Positions 60,532 through 64,000 of a stretch of DNA of 64,000 nt are shown here, one piece after another; positions within the stretch are counted from its first letter, which is position 1; each line of letters opens with the position of its first letter. Location of the stretch: NCBI RefSeq assembly GCF_001889045.1, contig NZ_CP018155.1, positions 1,676,001 through 1,740,000 on the forward strand, read 5' to 3'. The position numbers were made by a program, and so were the translations under genes. A model generated the notes under the pieces. That model did no database searches and had not been told where the DNA came from. It worked only from the letters and a program-made list of their open reading frames with translations. Source of the stretch: Tenacibaculum todarodis. GTDB lineage: Bacteria > Bacteroidota > Bacteroidia > Flavobacteriales > Flavobacteriaceae.

Positions 60532-62919
60532 CTACTTGATTTTCGGCAAAAACACCAATTTATTTTCTGATTGTTCTATTTCTTTCTGATTAATTTTCAT
60601 CTTTACAAACTCTCCATCTACATATTTTTGAGCTTGATCTTTATAATGTTCACTAAACACATTACCCGACTGCCCTGTTGGCAAAATAGCCAAACTATTA
60701 TCAACATCAGAAAAATCAACTACGCGGCGTGTTGAAGGTCCAGCAGTTATTTTATAAACTCCTGTGCTATCAATACTAAAAATTTGATTGTTTATTACTT
60801 GATCTCCACCGTTAGTTTTAAAAGGACCGACATTAAAAAATTTACGTAATAATCCGCCAGCTTTACCAATTGCATGTTCGTACTCTACAGAAGCAACACG
60901 GTTCCATTTCCAATCTTCCACATTTTCTCCTAACTGATTTTGTAAAAACTCAAAAGTTTTTTTGAACGATTTAGAAATAATCTCTTGTTTCGTTTCAACC
61001 TTATCTTTTGTAGAAACATCGTCCCACCAAACAGAATTTTCTTTGGCTGCTTGTACAGGTAGAACCTTTTCTACAAACGGCGTATTTACAAACTGATTAT
61101 AAGCCTTTCCCATTTCATCTTTAAATGTATTTTTTTGAAACTCATAAACAAAACGGTTATAAATTACCGGGGCAACTTCATCTTTTCCGTAATAACCATT
61201 CCATTTTTTCAGAATATCAATAGCTTTTTTTTCACTTGCAGAAACATTTTCTAAATCTAACGAATTCGTGAAACTTACTATTACATCTGGAGCGGAAGGT
61301 GAAACAACATCATACAACATTGTTGCCACTTCCTCTTTTGTCCAATCGTTTTTTGGTGCCAATAAATCTACAATTCTTCTCGCTCTATTTTCAGCTAAAT
61401 AATAACCTGGATATAATTTTCCAGCAATAGAATCTGGTTGATTATTTGCTGAATAAACATAATTCAAACTCGGATTTATAGCTTGTGGATTTTCCTCAAA
61501 ATCTAAATACTCTACAATTTCATCTTTACCAGAAGCACCATCTAAAATTGTTTTTGTGTATAATGAATCTCTGTATTTATATAGCTTTCCAGAAGCAAAC
61601 CAAGCAATATTATTTTTTGCGTCACCATACATTATATTTAAACCAGGTGCATGTAATTTGCTTGCACCTACTTTAAATTCTGATAAATTTTGTGCGTGAG
61701 AAATATCATAACCAACTTCTAACAATTGATTGTTAAATTTGGTGTAAATCCACTGCATTGCTATTGGACGTTCATCGTCAATAAAATCAATTAAGCCATT
61801 CATTATTGGTCCGTGTTTACTAACTTTCACTTGATAAACAGTATCTTTTTCTCCTTTAATTTTTATACGTTTATCAATTAATTTGTATTGTTGAAATCCA
61901 TCTGAAGTTTTATATTCTAAAGAATTATTCGGGTTGTTTTTCTCATAGTAAAAATCAACATCATCGTTTTCAAACATTGTTAATCCGTAGGCATAATTTT
62001 TATTGTGTCCCAACAACGGAAACGGCGTTAAAGCCAAGTTGAAACCATACATTTCATAATCTGGTGTTTTTATATGGTTTTGATACCAAACGGAAGGTTG
62101 AGAAAAACCAATATGTGGATCATTTGCAAAAATTACTTTTCCGTTTTTTGTTTTATCTGCTCCAATTACCCAAGAATTACTTCCAATAAAAGGAGAAATT
62201 GGTAATTTCTCTAACAACACATTCATTGAAGCAGCAAAATCTGCTTTCAATTCTGGATTCTTTTCATTTTTGATTAAGGTTAAATTCTGAAATTCAGCAC
62301 CTACTAATTCATTAAAATAAGCATCGCCTAATTTTTCTTTCACTTCCGTTAACATTGGATCGGTTTTATGAGCAACCGCAAAACTAAAAGCCATATATCC
62401 AAAAACATTATATATATCTTTTATGGAATATTTCTCTTTTTCCAATCCTATTAAATGAAACTCTAATGGTGTTGTTCCTTCAGTAATAAATTGATTTATT
62501 CCATTTAAATAAGCTTCCGTAAGTTTATATGCTTCCGAATTTTTATCTAAGTTTTCAATCGTTTTTTCAGCAGCTTCTTCAATACCTAAACCAGAGAAAA
62601 ACTTGTCTGTTCTCACTAAATCTTTACCAAAAAGTTCTGCTAATCTACCCGCAGAAATTCTTCTAATCAATTCCATTTGCCACAATCTATCTTGCGCATG
62701 CACATAGCCCAAAGCCACATATGCATCTTGTTGGTTTTCCGCGTTAATATGCGGCACGCCAACTTCATCATAATAGACAGTTACTTTATCAGAAATGTTC
62801 GTTAATTCTAATTCTCCATTATAAGTTGGATGCAAAGTTCTTGAGAAAACCCATGCTCCAGCTACAAGAAGAATTAATAAAATAAAAATTACTTTTACTG
62901 CCTTTTTAAATAGTTTCAT
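60532..62919 (-). CDS. Penicillin acylase-family N-terminal nucleophile hydrolase
   Basis: The 795-residue precursor starts with a membrane/signal helix (MKLFKKAVKVIFILLILLVA). The family is synthesised as one chain and cut; the beta chain begins at Ser247 (FIG-SNSWVIGADKT), which becomes the N-terminal nucleophile. Also present are VPHINAENQQDAYVALGYVH with AQDRLWQMELIRR near the start and GSTRRVV-type C-terminal motifs. Substrates of the family include penicillins and acyl-homoserine lactones; no substrate can be deduced here. It is monocistronic and convergent with the nitroreductase unit. Confidence 0.92.
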   Translation of the reverse strand: MKLFKKAVKVIFILLILLVAGAWVFSRTLHPTYNGELELTNISDKVTVYYDEVGVPHINAENQQDAYVALGYVHAQDRLWQMELIRRISAGRLAELFGKDLVRTDKFFSGLGIEEAAEKTIENLDKNSEAYKLTEAYLNGINQFITEGTTPLEFHLIGLEKEKYSIKDIYNVFGYMAFSFAVAHKTDPMLTEVKEKLGDAYFNELVGAEFQNLTLIKNEKNPELKADFAASMNVLLEKLPISPFIGSNSWVIGADKTKNGKVIFANDPHIGFSQPSVWYQNHIKTPDYEMYGFNLALTPFPLLGHNKNYAYGLTMFENDDVDFYYEKNNPNNSLEYKTSDGFQQYKLIDKRIKIKGEKDTVYQVKVSKHGPIMNGLIDFIDDERPIAMQWIYTKFNNQLLEVGYDISHAQNLSEFKVGASKLHAPGLNIMYGDAKNNIAWFASGKLYKYRDSLYTKTILDGASGKDEIVEYLDFEENPQAINPSLNYVYSANNQPDSIAGKLYPGYYLAENRARRIVDLLAPKNDWTKEEVATMLYDVVSPSAPDVIVSFTNSLDLENVSASEKKAIDILKKWNGYYGKDEVAPVIYNRFVYEFQKNTFKDEMGKAYNQFVNTPFVEKVLPVQAAKENSVWWDDVSTKDKVETKQEIISKSFKKTFEFLQNQLGENVEDWKWNRVASVEYEHAIGKAGGLLRKFFNVGPFKTNGGDQVINNQIFSIDSTGVYKITAGPSTRRVVDFSDVDNSLAILPTGQSGNVFSEHYKDQAQKYVDGEFVKMKINQKEIEQSENKLVFLPKIK

Positions 62920-62959
62920 TTGATAAATTTAATTCCAAAGATAACAGAAATTTAATTCG

Positions 62960-62967
62960 TATTTTTG
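62960..62967 (+). promoter_or_regulatory. -7 box for the aminotransferase gene
   Basis: TATTTTTG is an exact TAnnTTTG match 26 nt before the ATG at 62994. No TTG lies 19-20 nt upstream. Confidence 0.45.
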
Positions 62968-62993
62968 GTGTTCTAAAAAATTCATTCAACAAG

Positions 62994-64000
62994 ATGAAAA
63001 AAATTCAAATGGTTGACCTACAAGGTCAATATGCAAAGATAAAATCGCAAGTAAACACCGCTTTTGAAAGTGTTTTAGACACAGCTTACTATATTGGAGG
63101 CCCTGAAGTTAAAGGCTTTGGAGCAGATTTAGAAAAATATTTAGATGTAAAACACGTAATTCCATGTGCAAACGGAACCGACGCTTTGCAAATTGCAATG
63201 ATGGGTTTAGGTTTAGAACAAGGAGATGAAGTTATAACGGCAGATTTTACTTTTGCTGCAACAGTAGAAGTGATTGCACTATTAAAATTAACGCCAGTTT
63301 TGGTTGATGTTGAACCTGATACTTTTAATATAGATATTGAAGCGTTAAAAAAAGCTATTACTCCAAAAACAAAAGCTATTGTTCCTGTTCATTTATTTGG
63401 ACAATGTGCCAATATGGAAGCCGTAATGGAAGTTGCTAAAGAGCATAATCTTTATGTAATTGAAGATAATGCACAAGCAATTGGTGCAGATTATACATTC
63501 TCAGATGGAACAAAAAAGAAATCTGGTACTATTGGAAATGTAGGAACTACTTCATTTTTTCCATCTAAAAACTTAGGATGTTATGGAGATGGTGGCGCAA
63601 TTTTTACAAATGATGACGATTTAGCCCACACAATAAGAGGTATTGTAAATCACGGAATGTACAAACGCTATTACCACGATGTTGTTGGAGTAAATTCTCG
63701 TTTAGACAGTTTACAAGCTGCTGTTTTACAAATAAAATTACCTTTACTGGATGGTTTTTGTGATGCACGAAGAAGCGCTGCGGAATACTATTCTACTGCT
63801 TTTGCTAACAATCCAAATATTATTACACCAGTAATTAGCGATTTTACAACTCATGTTTTTCATCAGTATACTTTAAAAATTACGAATGGAAAACGTAATG
63901 AATTGCATCAACATTTATTAGATAATAATATTCCAAATGCAATTTATTATCCAGTTCCTTTACATGCGCAAAAGGCTTATAAAGACGAACGTTATAATGA
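62994..64000 (+). CDS. DegT/DnrJ/EryC1/StrS aminotransferase (3' end outside window)
   Basis: This pyridoxal-phosphate aminotransferase acts on nucleotide-sugar ketoses, as used for surface polysaccharides. The 335 residues seen here begin MKKIQMVDLQGQYAKIKSQV and carry PCANGTDALQIAMMGLGLEQ, PVHLFGQCANMEAVMEVAKE, VIEDNAQAIGADYTF and the PLP lysine motif TSFFPSKNLGCYGDGGA. The NSRLDSLQAAVLQIKLPLLD segment is family-typical and YPVPLHAQKAYKD appears near the cut. The overall look is of the WbpE/VioA group. The reading frame is intact to the window end. Confidence 0.93.
   Translation, partial: MKKIQMVDLQGQYAKIKSQVNTAFESVLDTAYYIGGPEVKGFGADLEKYLDVKHVIPCANGTDALQIAMMGLGLEQGDEVITADFTFAATVEVIALLKLTPVLVDVEPDTFNIDIEALKKAITPKTKAIVPVHLFGQCANMEAVMEVAKEHNLYVIEDNAQAIGADYTFSDGTKKKSGTIGNVGTTSFFPSKNLGCYGDGGAIFTNDDDLAHTIRGIVNHGMYKRYYHDVVGVNSRLDSLQAAVLQIKLPLLDGFCDARRSAAEYYSTAFANNPNIITPVISDFTTHVFHQYTLKITNGKRNELHQHLLDNNIPNAIYYPVPLHAQKAYKDERYN

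Overview
The window is AT-rich DNA from a member of the Bacteroidota, almost certainly a marine-type Flavobacteriaceae (Polaribacter/Tenacibaculum-like; the genus is a guess). The evidence is: many promoters of the Bacteroidota form TTG-N19/20-TAnnTTTG; a short primary sigma factor lacking the N-terminal region; a PorT-type type IX secretion gene; an exosortase XrtF pair; a menaquinone-type methyltransferase; a SusC-style TonB receptor with a carboxypeptidase-regulatory-like domain; and a dcw cluster without murF or ddl. Almost everything is chromosomal core. I see no insertion sequence, prophage, CRISPR array or rRNA operon.

Layout. 1-2.9 kb: end of a TPR-like protein, secG, then the groES-groEL chaperonin operon. 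2.9-5.3 kb: a large secreted protein with MG2-like and TonB-plug-like parts. 5.4-8.7 kb (minus): a metal-handling set (metal-binding lipoprotein, HMA protein, TonB receptor with a Cys-Cys pair, HYC_CC_PP protein). 8.8-9.8 kb (minus): XrtF and its partner, divergent from a GAF protein. 10.3-10.6 kb: two small ORFs behind a good promoter. 10.7-17.8 kb: purH, then the rod-shape operon mreBCD-mrdA-rodA. 18-20 kb (minus): rpsT, tRNA-Glu, proS. 20.2-25.4 kb: an Arg/Ser-rich lipoprotein, a FadL/OmpP1-type porin, an Nfu protein, menG and porT. 25.7-28.4 kb: an MscS-like channel and an ECF sigma factor, divergent from rpoD. 28.6-33.3 kb: rpe, a Crp/Fnr regulator, a TPMT-family methyltransferase and cydAB. 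33.4-39.3 kb: a tripartite RND efflux operon ending in a YgaP-type membrane protein. 39.4-55.6 kb (minus): YqeY and the division/wall cluster, transcribed mraZ-rsmH-ftsL-ftsI-murE-mraY-murD-ftsW-murG-murC-ftsQ-ftsA-ftsZ. 55.8-64 kb: hydrolase, engB, an RluA-type synthase, aldehyde dehydrogenase, nitroreductase, penicillin acylase, and the start of a sugar aminotransferase.

How parts work together. The mre and dcw clusters supply the elongation and division machineries, each with its own SEDS protein (RodA, FtsW) and transpeptidase (MrdA, FtsI). The dcw cluster begins with three MraZ-type boxes in front of mraZ. The Crp/Fnr gene lies just upstream of cydAB and near the RND operon, and both of these promoters carry a TGTAAC-like palindrome at exactly the same distance from the -7 element. 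This suggests one small regulon joining a bd oxidase to an efflux pump.

The least explained material is between genes. There are several families of structured palindromic repeats, some with constant flanks and hairpins that change while staying paired. They lie between groES and groEL, after rodA, after rpoD, inside the RND operon, around murD, and between the 92-residue protein gene and the penicillin acylase gene.
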